From the NCBI GenBank assembly GCA_001600455.1, contig BCKC01000004.1, positions 1,860,001 through 1,924,000 on the forward strand: a stretch of DNA of 64,000 nt, read 5' to 3'. The translations under genes and the position numbers were made by a program. Under the pieces are notes generated by a model. The model was not told where the DNA came from. It did no database searches and saw nothing but the letters and a program-made list of their open reading frames with translations. Every line of letters starts with the position of its first letter. Position 1 is the stretch's first letter. Of this stretch, positions 32,595 to 45,176 are shown one piece after another. The stretch comes from Endocalyx cinctus. Taxonomy: Eukaryota; Ascomycota; Sordariomycetes; Amphisphaeriales; Apiosporaceae.

Positions 32595-34472
32595 TCACCT
32601 CTTAATGGCCTCCTTCAAAACGTCTTCCTCCAAGCAAAACACCATCCGAAACCACCCCGGATTCGGCGCACGAGTCCACACTCCAGCCGACAACATCACG
32701 CCTCCCTCATATATACGCTTGGACAGCAACTTCTCGGCCGCCCATCCATCCCCGTCGGTCTCTCTCAGGGGGAGGTAAGGAGATAGGTCGAGCCAGAGGT
32801 AGAGTCCGGAGTTTCTAAGGAGAAAAAAAGTAAGTATCCGGTCAGATATTTAAGACCGAATCTCTCTCCCTTTCGAAAGATAGAGCGAAAAAGGGGGGGT
32901 TTCTCACCCTCTATTCTCGTATTTAATCCCCGCTTGAGCGAACAGGTCGTCTACCAGCGATCGGTTCCGACGCAAGCCATCCTGCATCTTCCGCAGGAAC
33001 TGCTCAATGAATTCCTCATCTTCTAGAACTTTTGCCGCGCTTTCCATCGAGAATTGAGAGGGACAAGAAAATCGGCTATATTCATATTAATGTGTTTTTT
33101 TTTTCTCCTTGTCAGTATTTTTTCTCTCTCTACACATATGTTGGCGTGATAGGGTGTATACTCACCATATAGAACGAGCCGCTTGCCTCATCTCGGCGTT
33201 CTGGGATATCAGACAACCCAATCGCATACCCGCCGACGCAAAGTCCTGTTCGGGATATTCGAAGTTAGAAATCATTTTCGTTCTTATTAACCTAATCCAA
33301 GTTTGGAGGGGACAAAAAAAAATCTTTTTTATTCACGTACCTTTGACATCCCATAAAGGACCTGAACGAGATTCGGATCAATAATACCGGTAGGGTCAAC
33401 AGACCTCACCGACGTGAACGTTTCCGCTTCCTCGCCATCTTTCCTCCCGTAAACGGATAGCGCGTAGATCTCATCGCTGATCAGGTGAATACCCTTCGAA
33501 CCGCAGAATCGCAAAAGCGCCTCTATAGTCTCGCGAGGGTAACATCGTCCTAAGCATCCCGAAAAAAAGAAAATTTTCACTCTTTATTAACATATTTGAT
33601 TTCTCTCCCCCTTAAAGGTTTATTTAATAAGTTTTATAACTCACCGATGGGATTATGAGGGTTACATATAAGCAGCGCCTTGACGTTCACCCCTCGAGCT
33701 TTCGCCTTCTCGAAACCTGCTTCGTACGCGGAAACGCAAGCGGGCGAGAACTGATCCCTATCTCCGACTTCAACAAATTCCATGGTAATTCTTTTTTTTT
33801 AATCAATTTATGTTAAGCGTCAGTTTTGTAATCCCACGCATTTTAATTCTTTCCTCACCACAAAAGCACAGAAAAAAAAAAGAAACTCACCCGGTCCTCA
33901 TTGTCATATCCCTCTCAAAAGCGCTATACGTCGGGAGGCCGACCATGATCGTTTCATTCGCGTCGGCGTCGCAGGTAAGCATGGCGCAGGCCTCGTTCAC
34001 GGCCGTCACTCCGGCGGCGAAGGTGACCTGCTCGGCGTCGACGGGGAACGCCGGGTGGAAGTATTTGTTCACGTAGTTTGCCATGGCGGTCCGCAGCCGA
34101 TGCGTGCCGGTATATCCTTCCCCGTAAGAGCAGCATTGCCTGTCGAAATTGCTCTTTTATTGACCCGCGTGAGCTTGATCGTATGCACTATTGAGGAGGA
34201 GCAGGAGGAGGGGGGGACTTACGTTTTTATTAACGAAGGCCAAAAGCTCATCTTTCATGAGCCACTGGAGTTTTGACTTTTATGTTAGTTACTTAATAAA
34301 TCAATTATATAAGTATCAAGTAAAATGAGTCGAAATAATTATATGCGAACTTTACATTTGTTGCCATAGAGCAATCCACGGGAGCATCTGGATTATGAAG
34401 CGGGTGGTACCGATTCTGTTTACCGTGAAGGAAATCGACCTTCGTCCATTGCGCTGCTCTTTTAGATATCAT
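32595..34472 (-). CDS. PLP-dependent aminotransferase class I/II (ACC synthase-like)
   Basis: Eight exons on the minus strand: 34356-34472, 34223-34264, 33891-34153, 33645-33790, 33341-33549, 33166-33245, 32908-33075 and 32595-32814. All seven introns (69-100 nt) have GT..AG ends and keep phase, giving 414 aa. Fold-type I features are present: the YGEGYTGTHRLR substrate/cofactor loop, FAAGVTAVNEACAML, the ICNPHNPIG motif (Asn contacting PLP), LISDEIYALSVY (Asp pairing with the pyridine N) and VLYGMSKDFASAGMRLG with Schiff-base Lys259. This order and spacing match 1-aminocyclopropane-1-carboxylate synthase-like aminotransferases, common in fungi and often of unknown substrate. Exon 2 is a 14-codon microexon. 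The acceptor of exon 3 is AATAAAAG; a nearer AG at GACAG would shift the frame. There is no targeting signal. Confidence 0.88.
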
Positions 34473-35341
34473 GATTTTCTAAATGCGTAAAAGGTAATAA
34501 CTCCAAAATAATTATACTATTTCTTACGAAGGACTTAATATATATGGAAAAATAAATGAATAAGAAAAGGAGTCAAAGCGAGAATCAAATACCCCCCATC
34601 TGTCTCTTTTATTTATCTGCTAATTAATACCCCGTGTTACTCCGGCTAAGTAAGCCGATATAAATGTCACTTGGGTTAAACTACAACAATAAGAGATAAC
34701 GTCACCTTGAACGTTATCGGTAACGAAAATATCCCAGAATAGGTATGATGAGTCACGGAGCCGAAGAGTGGGGGAGCTTACAAAAGCGTACGCTGCACGT
34801 AACGGATCTTGAAAGTGGAGGTGAAACCAAGATATAATTAACGACGGGGCATGTCATTGAAAGGCGTCGAGTAAAAACAAACAGAAAGAGAAAATAAACG
34901 ATGGATACTGGAGCGTGTATACCGGAACTCCGTGCGGTGCATTGCGTATACGGAGATACGATCTTCGATTGATCGGAAATGAATTCCTTTACCGTAGTGG
35001 TATGATTATCTTAGTGTGAGTTATGAACTCACGATAGACGACCTGCTAAAGAATATAGTCAGTTTCAAAGAAAAAGACGAAGAAAAAGACCAATCTATCT
35101 TACACAATTTGAAGATTTCATTCATAGACTTTGTTATTTACATTCCTTATCCCACCCATCTCTTTTTCCCACCGACTGATCGGTCCGTATAAACCACGTA
35201 ATCTTTAGTACAGAGAAAGAGAACAATGAAATAAGTATCTATCAAAACTATAGTAAAACATCCCATATCACATCATATTATATCATCACATCATAATCAT
35301 TATTTCCCGTTAAATATTTCATTTTTCTTCGCGCCCGAAGA
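34473..35341. other. Intergenic region
   Basis: AT-rich spacer between two minus-strand genes: promoter of the aminotransferase and 3' flank of the SNG1-like gene. Near 35265-35300 there are repeated TCACATCATAT-like words. No gene seen. Confidence 0.5.
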
Positions 35342-36924
35342 TCAAACATCTCTCATAAACCCCCTCTTACTCTTAGGCGGCATCCCACCTTCGTCTTTTG
35401 AAAACTCTTCTCCTTTCTTCTTGTTGTTGTTCTTCTCCTCGTCACCGTTCGGAGTTCTCGCGTCGGCCCCAAAGCCCGGCTTACCCCTTTCCTTCGCCGC
35501 CGCCGCCGCCGCGGCTCGCTGACCCTTCTCGGCCTTCCACCTCATATAATAGCACGCGATCGGAAACACTACTGTGTTAACGGCGGCCCAGGCGAACAGG
35601 ATACCGAAGTTGAGGCCGATGCTAGAGCGCAGGTCGAAGATGATCTGCCGGCTCGCCTGCACGATGTTATGCAGCGGCCAGGCGTAACCCCAGCGAAAGA
35701 AGCCGGGCGCCAGCTCGATCGAGTAAAAGGCCGTCGCGACGTTGGTGATGACCCAGAAGATGAGCCACAGCGCCGTCCACGGCATGCCCAGGAACATGGC
35801 CATGTTCTCGCACGCGAGCCCCAGGGCCACCATCCCGACGAAGTTGACCATCCAATACACGACAAACGAGGCGCGCCCGTACGCCGTCGCGTTGAACGCT
35901 ACCTCGGTCGCCGACGCCGCGGGCTTCCAGAACGGCACTTGGAAGGCGAGCGAGACGAGCGAGTAGATCAGCGACACGAAGAAGTAGCAGAACATGGTCG
36001 CCGCCCATCGCCAGATGATGAGCTGCCAGAAGTGTAGCGGGGGATGGCCATTGGGTATGACGTATTTCTAACGTCATAGGAGTTTAGTTAGCGTACGATT
36101 TTTTTTTTTTGGAGCTTTCGAACTAAATAAACAGGTATGTGGATATGTTTTTTTACGATGACAGTGGGGCGGGATATAAACTAACCTGATGAATAGGCAA
36201 GAAAAACGAAAACGAGAAAAACGCGACGATGATCAAGTAAATAAGACCGACCGTGACGGTCGGGGTAGCGGACGAGGGGCCGAACGGCCTCAGGTCGATC
36301 TGCAAGAACTCGACGCCGGGGTTGAGGACCTGGGGGGCCCCGGCGAGGACGTCGGGATCGTAAGCGGAGCGGTTCGCGAGGACCTCGGCGGTCCAGGCGG
36401 CGCCGAAGCCCGCGGCGAACTCGCGCCTAAGCTGGTCCAGCCGCGGCAGGATAAAGTTGTTCGTCGTCGTCTCCTGCCGGGCCGACAGCAGCACGACCTG
36501 GACGGCGCCGGTCGGGTCGTACGTCGCGTTCCCTTGGCGGGCCGACGACCGCAGCAGCGCCGTCGCGTTCGGGTTCACGATCACGGCCGCCCAGCACTTC
36601 CAATCGTACACCCCTCGACGCACCGCGATTGGGTCTAGGTCGTACTGCGTCGCCGGGATGATCTCGAATCCCAGAGTCGGGGCGCCCGACGTGCGTAGCC
36701 GTCGCGCCAGGTCCGTCACCATCGGCCCGACCAGCGGCGGTGCGGTATCGGAACTATTGTACGGGGATACTTGCCCGTCGAAATCGACCACGTGCACCGT
36801 TAGAGATGAGATATTGTCCTGAGCCGTGTACAGGACGCTCCAAAATAGCGATAAGACGGCGAGGATGAAAGTCGACAGTGCAAGTACTGTTTTATCCCTT
36901 AGTTAATTTCGAATCTTCAACTAA

Positions 36925-36958
<34 letters not shown>

Positions 36959-37491
36959 NNAAAAAAAAAAAAAAAAAAAAAGGTCGCCCAAAAANAANAA
37001 TAGGGGGGTGTGGGAAGCAAAGAAAAGGGAGAAGCAGGGGAAAAAAAAGAAGACAAATAAAACTCACAAGTTCTCAACCAATGCCACGACACCTCAAGCC
37101 GCACATGTCTCAACTCTCGATGCCAAAAGCCCACGCTCTTCGGCCGGGGCGGGACAGGCGGATCATGGCGATGGAGGTTCTCCTCGTCGAGCGAGGTATG
37201 TCGATGCGCATCCTGGTCCTGCTCGTAGGTAAACAGCTCATCGTCGTCCGAACTATTCGGACCTGTGCGAGAAGAAGAGGAAGGAGGGTGATGTTGTTGT
37301 TGGCGTTGATACTGATTATGGTAAGGATGGTGTTGATGCTGGTCGTTTCCGTTTTTGGATCTAGAACTCATCGAGGACCTCGAAGCCAAGAAAGTCGAAG
37401 ACCAGTTATTGCTGCTATCCCGAGGCGCAGCCTGGTCGATGGACGTATCCGCCGCCAATTCATTCGACGACCGGGTTGCTGGGATCGTCAT
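35342..37491 (-). CDS. SNG1-like (DUF3533) multi-TM membrane protein
   Basis: Three exons on the minus strand: 37068-37491, 36186-36886 and 35342-36067, giving 616 aa. Residues 1-140 are a Ser/His/Gln-rich cytoplasmic N-terminus ending FWHRELRHVRLEVSWHWLRT. One TM follows (LALSTFILAVLSLFW). A roughly 170-residue luminal domain comes next with DFDGQVSPYN, GFEIIPA and an N-glycosylated stretch, and then six TMs (LIYLIIVAFFSFSFF, FCYFFVSLIYSLVS, YWMVNFVGMVALGLACE, LWLIFWVITNVATAF, a WGYAWPLHNIVQ segment, FGILFAWAAVNTVVF). This 1+6 layout is that of DUF3533/SNG1, yeast nitrosoguanidine-resistance and lipid-asymmetry-related proteins. Intron 1 (181 nt) contains ambiguous bases and abutting T and A runs; its acceptor AAAACAG keeps the frame, while the nearer CTAAG does not. 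The tail is Lys/Asn-rich. Confidence 0.85.
36928..36998. other. Homopolymer junction with ambiguous bases
   Basis: A T-run of about 30 meets an A-run of about 20 across two N bases (36959-36960), with further N at 36995 and 36998, all inside an intron. This looks like an assembly or base-calling problem, so the true intron length is uncertain. Single N bases also occur at 15674 and 39431, again in A-runs. Confidence 0.75.
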
Positions 37492-40444
37492 TTTAGGAAA
37501 TACCTTTTGTTTTTTTCTTGTTACAAGCTTTTGTCGTTTGCTTAAAATGGTATAAGTAAGAAAAAACAAACTTGAGATAAAACAATAAAAAGAAGAAGAA
37601 AAGTTTGGGTCAAACCTATATTTTGAAACTTGTAAAGAAAAAAAAAAAATATACAAATGAAAAAAAAAAATCGAATAAATAGGATAAAGAAACCGAAGAT
37701 CCCTTTTTTCTTTTATTTCATCATTATGGTCCTAAAGTCCTCTTTTTTTTTGTGGTGTTGAGGGTACATTAGTATCCTAAATAGGAAGGAAATGTTAATC
37801 ATATCTTCGAGGAATCTTTTAAGGATTTAGTTACTCTTCTCCTTTCTTATTCTACGAATCACGATGGTTAAAAAACCGAATCATGGCTGCTTATGTTTAT
37901 TTTTTATCCTATCTTTCTTTTTTTTTTTTGTTGGCTCAGCTGTCTCTCTCACACACACATTTTTTCTTACTCTTGTGATACTCGAAACTTTGGTCTCTTG
38001 ATCCGACGAAGCCGTTATATGAAACGATCTAGTTTAGTAAAAAAGTTGCGATAGTGAGATCGAACCAACGTCATCAACCGTCAGTAGAAAGAGAGAGAAG
38101 TATGTACAAGTAGCTTCGCGCTCTAAAAAGGCGCGCACGAACCAATGATGATGTCAATTCCCACTTCTTGCGAAGAAAAAGAAGAAGATTTGTAATGTAT
38201 GTATGTAATTGTACGTAGTAAAGTGGTAAAGTGTTAAGGTAGCTTAGGTTCATTTATAGGCCGAAAACCGAATCCGGGTACGGGGAACACCGCGGATCGT
38301 TCGGCAGGTCTAACTGATTCTATCCATAGGATGTATCCATGGATATCTCTCACTCTTTTGATTCAAGACACTTTTCTCGATATACATTACCACGTGTTGA
38401 CTAATTCTTCATCAACCCAACCTATCACTTACTCATGCCGATCGTTGAATTTCTCCTTTAGTCACCTCAACGTCTTTTTCTTTTCTTCTTCTTTTTCCTT
38501 TCTTTATGTATCTTTTTTTCGTAACTACGAGAGTGGATACATACAACAACTTAATTCCGAGCGAGCCTCATCTTTTCGCCCAGATGTAGTATCCATGGAT
38601 GGATGTATATCATTCGCATGTATTGTAAATCAATGTAGTATCGTAAATGGGAAGAGACCTTTTTTTTTTTAAGTCCTCTCCTCCCCTCCCCTCTCCTATC
38701 CTATCCTATCCTCATTTCCCCAGCGGATGCAATGGACGTTACGTACTTTTACTTAATCATTCCCCGTTCGTCAATACTTTCCCTTCTTCCAAGGGATACC
38801 CCCCCTCCATCTATTTATCCCGGTTTTTTCTTTTTTTCTCGCTTCCTTTCGCCTCTTTTTGCGTAACCCATCAAGGGAAAAAATGTCACATCCTATCACA
38901 CATCTCTTTTTTTTCTTCGATATGTATATACCCCTCTTTAGTACTATATATCCCAATTTAGAAAACCAAGTTTTTTTTTCCCCCTGTTAGGTTTGTATCG
39001 GCCCGTCGATAGTGAATTGGTAGATAAGAGTGGTCATCGAACAATTGCTATACTATTGTACGCGGTAGGACGGAGAACCGACAAACACGCGCAGGAGATC
39101 GTGTGTAATAATCATAAATCAGTCCACTCACCTTACTTATTATCACCTTAACTTTCTACCATCTTCGAGAGAGGGTGTGAAAGGTGTGGATCTACGAAAT
39201 GAAAAAAAAAAAAAAAGAACGCCGCAAAACCAAAAAGGTCAAAGAGTTTATCAGAACGAAGAGGAAACGAAACTTGCTTTGTGTCTAATAGACTATTTCC
39301 ACTCCATTATCATCCATTATCATCCGTTACTTAACTGTTTAGCTAATCTATTACAGAAACATGGTCGGCGAATTACCAATGCTGACTTTTTAAGGCCACG
39401 TGGTATTGAGTCCCTAGGGGAAGACCAAAANAAAAAAAAAAAAAAGATCTATCCGCAATGGGTCAGAAAAGCAGAAATTCTCGCAAAAGTGCCCCTTGAG
39501 CTAATCGATATATATATATAGATAGATAGAAAGACAAAAAAAGAGGATATGCACGCCTAGACTGTTTTTTTTTCCTATTATGAGCTTGTGATAAAATATT
39601 GTACCTAGAACCCCCCCGGATTCTGCTCCCCGGAAAAGAGGTTCAACGTTCGAGCCAAAAGGATATGCGGGCAAACCCTTCCTACTTTGGCCTCCCCCCT
39701 GGATCGATAGTCTAGAATGTAACCCAGGCGATGTTACATAAATGATAACAAAAACCTGGGTCTAGGTGGTCTTGATAGCCTCTTTTACCACATCAGTTAG
39801 CCATGACACATAGGAAAGATACGCACCACGGGTAGAAGCGAGCACAACCGAGTTCACGCCAGTTACCCGTCCATTTTTGGGTATCAATCAACTCTTATAT
39901 GTCCTTACCCGTAATTTCAAACCCTACTGTCAAAGAGGGAAAATGCAATCAAGTTTGGATTGGTCACGGGTGTCTTGTTGGATCCTAACTGATTTTCCGA
40001 ATTTTTTTTTGTCTTTTTTTTATTGATTTTTTATTCTTATTCGTTATGAACGGCGTTTAGGCCGTCTGTCTACCGTAAAAATGTGTGTGCTATACTGAAA
40101 AGAATCACACTTCGAGTTTTCACTCGCCATTTAATCCTAACCTCATTGAAAAAACCTCGAGTAAATTGGCACGACGGCCCCCATAGTATCGCTTTCATAA
40201 TCTCCACACAAAATAAAAAAAAAAAAGGAAAGAAATGTAAGTCGCTGTTGGACAATATTCTCCGGTTAGGAGTAGTGGTAGTAGAGGTGACTATATGCAA
40301 ACCAAAGGAAGTATAAAGGAAATTATCGAGTCTCTTTTTCGTGGGGTAATGCAACACGTTCCATCCGAACGCCTGACAAATCCGTAGCCATGACCAAATA
40401 TATAACACATTGAAGAAATGAATCGCGACCGGCCAGCAGGCGTT
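37492..40444. other. Intergenic region
   Basis: 2.95 kb, AT-rich, with many T and A homopolymers. A tRNA T-arm-like word sits near 38054 on the minus strand (GGTTCGATC), but no matching stem or 5' half is present. The frames at 38331-38672, 38647-38961 and 39177-39521 are low-complexity Phe/Ser/Lys and unsupported. Confidence 0.5.
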
Positions 40445-42231
40445 CTATTCCATCGAAAGACGTTCTAACCTCTGGAACACGGCTTCTAAGCTAGCAGAGA
40501 GACGCTCAACCCGTCCCAAAGCAACGGTGGCAGTAGCCTCTTCCTCAACGGCATCAGATAGCTCGTACCTGGCGAAAGCCTTCTCGGATTCGATGCCACC
40601 GAAGATATCAACGGTAGACAGCTCGGCGTCAACGATTTCCAAGGGCTTAGCCGAGGAGGTACTAGTTTCGTAGTTGTCATCAAAGATGTCGGTGGCGGGA
40701 GTCTGGCGAGATTCGCATTGTTCAGTAGCGACCGCGGTAGCCTGGGTCTTCTCCATCAAAGCGGGGACGGCCTCGATAACAGGGGCGTCGTTCTTGTCGC
40801 TCTCGGTAGAGACAGACTCGCCAACAAAGTTGGAGGTCTTGCCACTGAGGAGCTCGGTGTTGATCTCGGGCATCTCCGGTGTCTCCAAGACGGCGAAGAC
40901 ACGGGGCTGGTAGTTGAATGCGTCCGAGTTGATGTTCAACATGGAGAAGTCCATCGACTGTTCGGGCATCATCACCATGCCGATCTGCTGCTGCTGGCCG
41001 TTGACACCGTAAGGGTTTACATCCTTGGGCATCTGGCGCGGCTCGGGCTGGACCTGTTCCGCGTGAGGCTGCGACTGGGGCAGCGAAGCAGGGTTGGTGC
41101 TCAGGTGGTCAAGGAAGTTTGAGAACGAGGGCGACGAGAGGAGCATGCGAGTGAGGTCAGACAACCGTCTGTTCTCCTCGGCTAAAGCACGGTTCTGGGC
41201 GCGCAAGTCGCCGTTCTCGGTGACCTTGGTAGCAATTTCAGACTCAAGTTGGCTGATATATTCTGCGACTAGTTAGTAATTGTTTTCTTGAATTGATCAC
41301 GTTGATATATATATATATATATTGACTTACCCTTTCTCCTCGAGCGGAAAGCGCGAGCAGACACCTTGTTGCGAAGTTGGCGTCTTTCCTTGCTGCTGAG
41401 CTTCTTGCCCTCTTCGCTGGCAAGAAGTCTCTCGTCCTCGTCCATGTCATCCTCGTCCTTCTTGGGCTTAGGAATCTGGAGCAGAGGCGAGTCGTCGTAG
41501 GCATCGGATCCGTTCACCTTGGATCTCATCGAGTTCAACAGCTGGCTGATCTTCTGCTCAACGATAGGATCGGCAGGCATGGGCGCCTTGGAGCGTTGCT
41601 GCTGCTGCGGCTGCTTTCCATTTTGGCGCTGTTGCTGCTGAATGATCTGCTGCTGTTGTCGCTGCTGAGCCTGGGCCTTGGCCAAAGCGGCTTGCTGCTG
41701 GTGCATACCCGGGTACATCCGTCCAACATTACTTGTGGGCTGAGCAATAGGAGATCGCATCTGAGCACTCTGACCGTCGACGGCATGAGGGTTTACCGTA
41801 GGCTGCTGGTAGTAGAATGAAGAGTTTGAGGTGGATTCGAAGTCCATGTCCATGTCCTGGTTGCTCATCGAGTTCTGGGATGGGACGGTGTTGAAGTCAA
41901 ACATCTCATCAGCCGGGTTTACGTAGTCGACGTAGCCTCCGGAAATGTGAATGTTGTTCTCGTTAATAGCAAGCGTACTCGCCAGAGCTCCGGGGACCAA
42001 AGGCGTCTGTTGCTTGTATTGATCGTATTGATGGCTAGGACCCGACATTTGTTGTGTGGGCATCGTAGCGGGTGTCATCGTCATAGTAGTAGCCGGTCTG
42101 GCGAATTGAGGCTTGTTTGTTGTGGATGGGGAGACCGAGGGCGAGTGGTATGGTAGACCATCATATTCGGAAAGATCCAAAAGGTCGAGAGGGTCGACAA
42201 CACCCGCGGGACTGGTAGTTTGACTCGACAT
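40445..42231 (-). CDS. bZIP transcription factor (MeaB-like candidate)
   Basis: Two exons on the minus strand, 41331-42231 and 40445-41262 (intron 68 nt, GTAAGT, phase 1), give 572 aa. The N-terminal 240 residues are Gln/Met/Pro-rich with long Q runs. The basic region SSKERRQLRNKVSARAFRSRRK fits the bZIP signature N-x7-R. The leucine zipper follows across the intron: EYISQLESEIA, then heptad positions in NGDLRAQNRALAEENRRL. The zipper is followed by a conserved SDLTRMLLSSPSFSNFLDHLS block. The sequence around the basic region resembles the fungal group that includes MeaB, a regulator of nitrogen metabolism, but that assignment is from memory and tentative. The intron lies between the basic region and the zipper. 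The 5' leader on this strand is long, with a (GAT)n tract. Confidence 0.88.
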
Positions 42232-42493
42232 TCCTGTATATTCTTCTTTTCCCGTTACTTTTCTTCTTCCTTTAAACTCCCTTTACACTCTTCCCTGTTT
42301 TCCTTCTTGAACTATTCCTCTCGTTGTAGTAGTAGTAGTTGTTGTTATTCTTCTTAGTATTTACCAAAAGATCGTGATATGTTTTCTTGTAATAAAAACG
42401 TAAGCAATCGAATTGAAAAATAAAATAAAAAATACTAAAGAATAATAGTTTACAAAAAGAAAGAATGACTTCTTTTTTTGTACGAAGGATAAA

Positions 42494-42540
42494 AATGGAT
42501 GAGAATGATGATGATGTTGATGATGATGATGATGATGAAA
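42494..42540. repeat. (GAT)n-rich trinucleotide tract
   Basis: Imperfect GAT/GTT triplets, with six consecutive GAT copies near 42519-42537, in the leader/promoter of the bZIP gene. Confidence 0.7.
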
Positions 42541-43234
42541 TGGTATAAAAAAAAACAATAAAAAAGTAGTTGTTAATGAATGTAGACAAGACTTGGTTAT
42601 GGGAACGCGGATCAATTGGGGGAATGTAGGTATTATGGGTGCCTGGGAAATGGTGGGAAGTGGACGGGTGGGTAGTACATGTAGGTAAGCTAGAGCCAAA
42701 AGTATCTAGTAACGCTTGTGGCTTTGCCTACCCTGGCAGTCCTGGTTCACTCTAGTGACATACCAAATTATTCGCAGGTATTGGCTTGCTTGACAGGGAT
42801 AAGGGTGTGGATTAAGAGGGGAGGGACGCGTAAGCCATCTCTAAGGGTTTGTCCCCCCCTTCTCGGCCAACGGATCCATTTTAGTTGTAATGACCGAGTG
42901 GATCGACCCATTATAGGAGAACACTTCTTATTCAATCTTAACCAGTCCTGCTCCGTCCAGGTTCTTCACAACTATGTGGTAGATAATTTTATGCAGCGCC
43001 CTTCTGAAGATTACGACGCCTATTTCCTCTTGAAGCCTTAATAACCAATACTATATAGCAAAAATGAAGATGGACGACGTTGACTACTTGTGTAAGCGGT
43101 GAGGGGGGAAGAGAGACAAAAGATGAGATGATCGAGTTTACTTGGTCATTTTTATCTGTATAAAACATATGTAAACGAATAAAATGATAGAATCTATGCT
43201 ATATGAGAATAAATAGCACAACAGGGCAGAACCA

Positions 43235-43282
43235 ACTTCATGCTAGACTTCATGCTAGACTTCATACAAAACTTCATGCCAG
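43235..43282. repeat. 12-bp tandem repeat, 4 copies
   Basis: ACTTCATGCTAG at 43235 and 43247 (perfect), then ACTTCATACAAA at 43259 and ACTTCATGCCAG at 43271 (variants). Confidence 0.85.
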
Positions 43283-45176
43283 GTTCCTTGGTGTACGATA
43301 GTTAATTCAAAACGATCACCATAAGAAAAGGTGTTAAGTATCGGGTACTTCAAATACTTTACTTGCTCAACCCGGTGTTGGAGAGAAATTGCCTATGGAG
43401 TAGGAGGTAGGCGGTATACGATACTTACTGCCAGGTACTTAGGTATTATGTTAGGACCTACACAGTAGTAGGTACCTAGGTAGTTAACGCCCTGCTAATG
43501 CCAGATTTTGCGTGGTGTGTGTCGGAATCGGAGCTTTACGGGGCCGTCAGAGTCTTAGAAGTTAGAACAACTTTTTTAACGCCCGATTAGTGTGTGACCA
43601 TTCGGCGATTGGCTTTTACTACTTACCTACTATGTAGATAGTTAAACAGTGTTTTTTTTTTTTTCTCCATGAAGTTAACCATCTCATCTAATCTCATCAC
43701 CTAGTCTACACTGTCGTTTACTCCGTGGACTACACGGTAATTAGCAAATTTGACAGATTGTTTATTGTGCTGGTGATAATGGATGGGTGGCTATGCTCGC
43801 CATGTAAGACCCGTCGTGGTGTATAACAATATCCAATCTGCTTAGTAGTATAAGGCTACCCCCGGTACTCATTCAGGTGCACCGTTATTTTGTAAAATTA
43901 AACAAGTTGAGTCTTACCAGGGCTGCCAGGTTAAGGTCCATATGTGTATACTAGACAGGTGTTCTATGGAGTATGTAGTCTAGGTAAATCGATAGATACC
44001 TACCTACACCTAAGAAAAAGTAGATGATCGATAGATAGATAAGATGAAAAGAGAGAAAGATTGACATAAAAAAAAACAATCAAAATATTATTTATTACCC
44101 AGGTGCACGGTACAGCACATACCTTGGTACTTTAAGATAATTCCGCATCAAGTTGACTTTAAAACTTTGAACTCCTAGGTTTAAAGCCCACATTAATTTA
44201 AGTTTCACGATAAACTCATTTACGGATTTTTGTTCATCGTACTATTCTAAAATACGGTTTAAAGCCTATTAGTCTCGAATAAATTTCCTTACAAAGTTCT
44301 ATGTATCCATACCATTAAAGAAATACGGGATGGAAATGGGGGGAAGCGGGTCGATAAAAACCTCCTACGGTCTACCCTCCCCACCTCGTCTCGAGCTCCT
44401 CTATTCAGGAGCCCCTCTCTTCTCGTTCTTCGTCTCCTGACGCTACACCATATCCTTCCTAGATTACCATCTCAGCGGTTAGGCGTTTTATGAAAATTTT
44501 GGTCGATGAAATTTGAACGAGTTTAGCGTGTGGATATGGGAACGGAGGATTAGGACGATGATGAGAATTTCGGGTTTAGCGCTTCGAGGCTTAGACTTCC
44601 CTATCTCACCATTTCGCCCAATTCTCGACTTGTTCTCTCAGCTTGACAGGGAATTTGACATCTAATGAACTGAACATGTTAGTGGCGCAGCTAAATCATC
44701 GTATCTACAAGAAACATTGTTTCCGCCTCGTATCCTAGCTGGCGTGGCTCGCTTTCTTGTTGTTTTGTTTTTTTTTGTAGTGTAATATTTTTTGCTGTGA
44801 TATACTTGTACTTTACGCATAGATGTTCCAAAGAAAATTCATCACCGCGGAGAACATGCCCGAAAGTAGTCATAAATGCCATTTCTGCCAATAGCATTAT
44901 GTGACTTACCAGTATATACGTACTACGTAGACTCAGGAGGTAGCAAAATCATTCCATTTACGGCGTAGAAAAAAAATATACGTAGATAAAAATAGGTGGT
45001 CACTGCTGCACTCGTGAGGCTTGTTTCATCCCTATCTTATCAATACCCTTTTATGCAGATCTTTCTTTTCTTCCCCCACTTCGGGTTCCATTCCGCATAG
45101 CATATTTTACCGGATAAATAAATACTAAATACTCAATAGGTTTTACATCAAGGATAAGGTGCTCGATACATTTACT

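Larger units (their letters stand above)
42232..45176. other. Gene-poor AT-rich tract (left part)
   Basis: Contains the bZIP promoter and no supported gene. An open frame at 42718-43041 shows no signature. A TACCTAGGTA palindrome is at 43473-43482. Confidence 0.5.

Noticed and set aside
36887..36897. Acceptor CTAAG at 36898 for SNG1-like exon 2
   Set aside because: It shifts the frame by one base relative to exon 1; AAAACAG eleven bases downstream keeps the frame and has a branch-like AACTAAG before it.
38045..38070. Minus-strand tRNA 3' end (GGTTCGATC followed by a T-run)
   Set aside because: T-stem arms do not pair and no D-arm or anticodon arm is found at the required distance.
23230..42231. 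Secondary-metabolite gene cluster
   Set aside because: A transporter, an aminotransferase and a bZIP regulator are near each other, but there is no PKS, NRPS, terpene or P450 backbone gene in the window.
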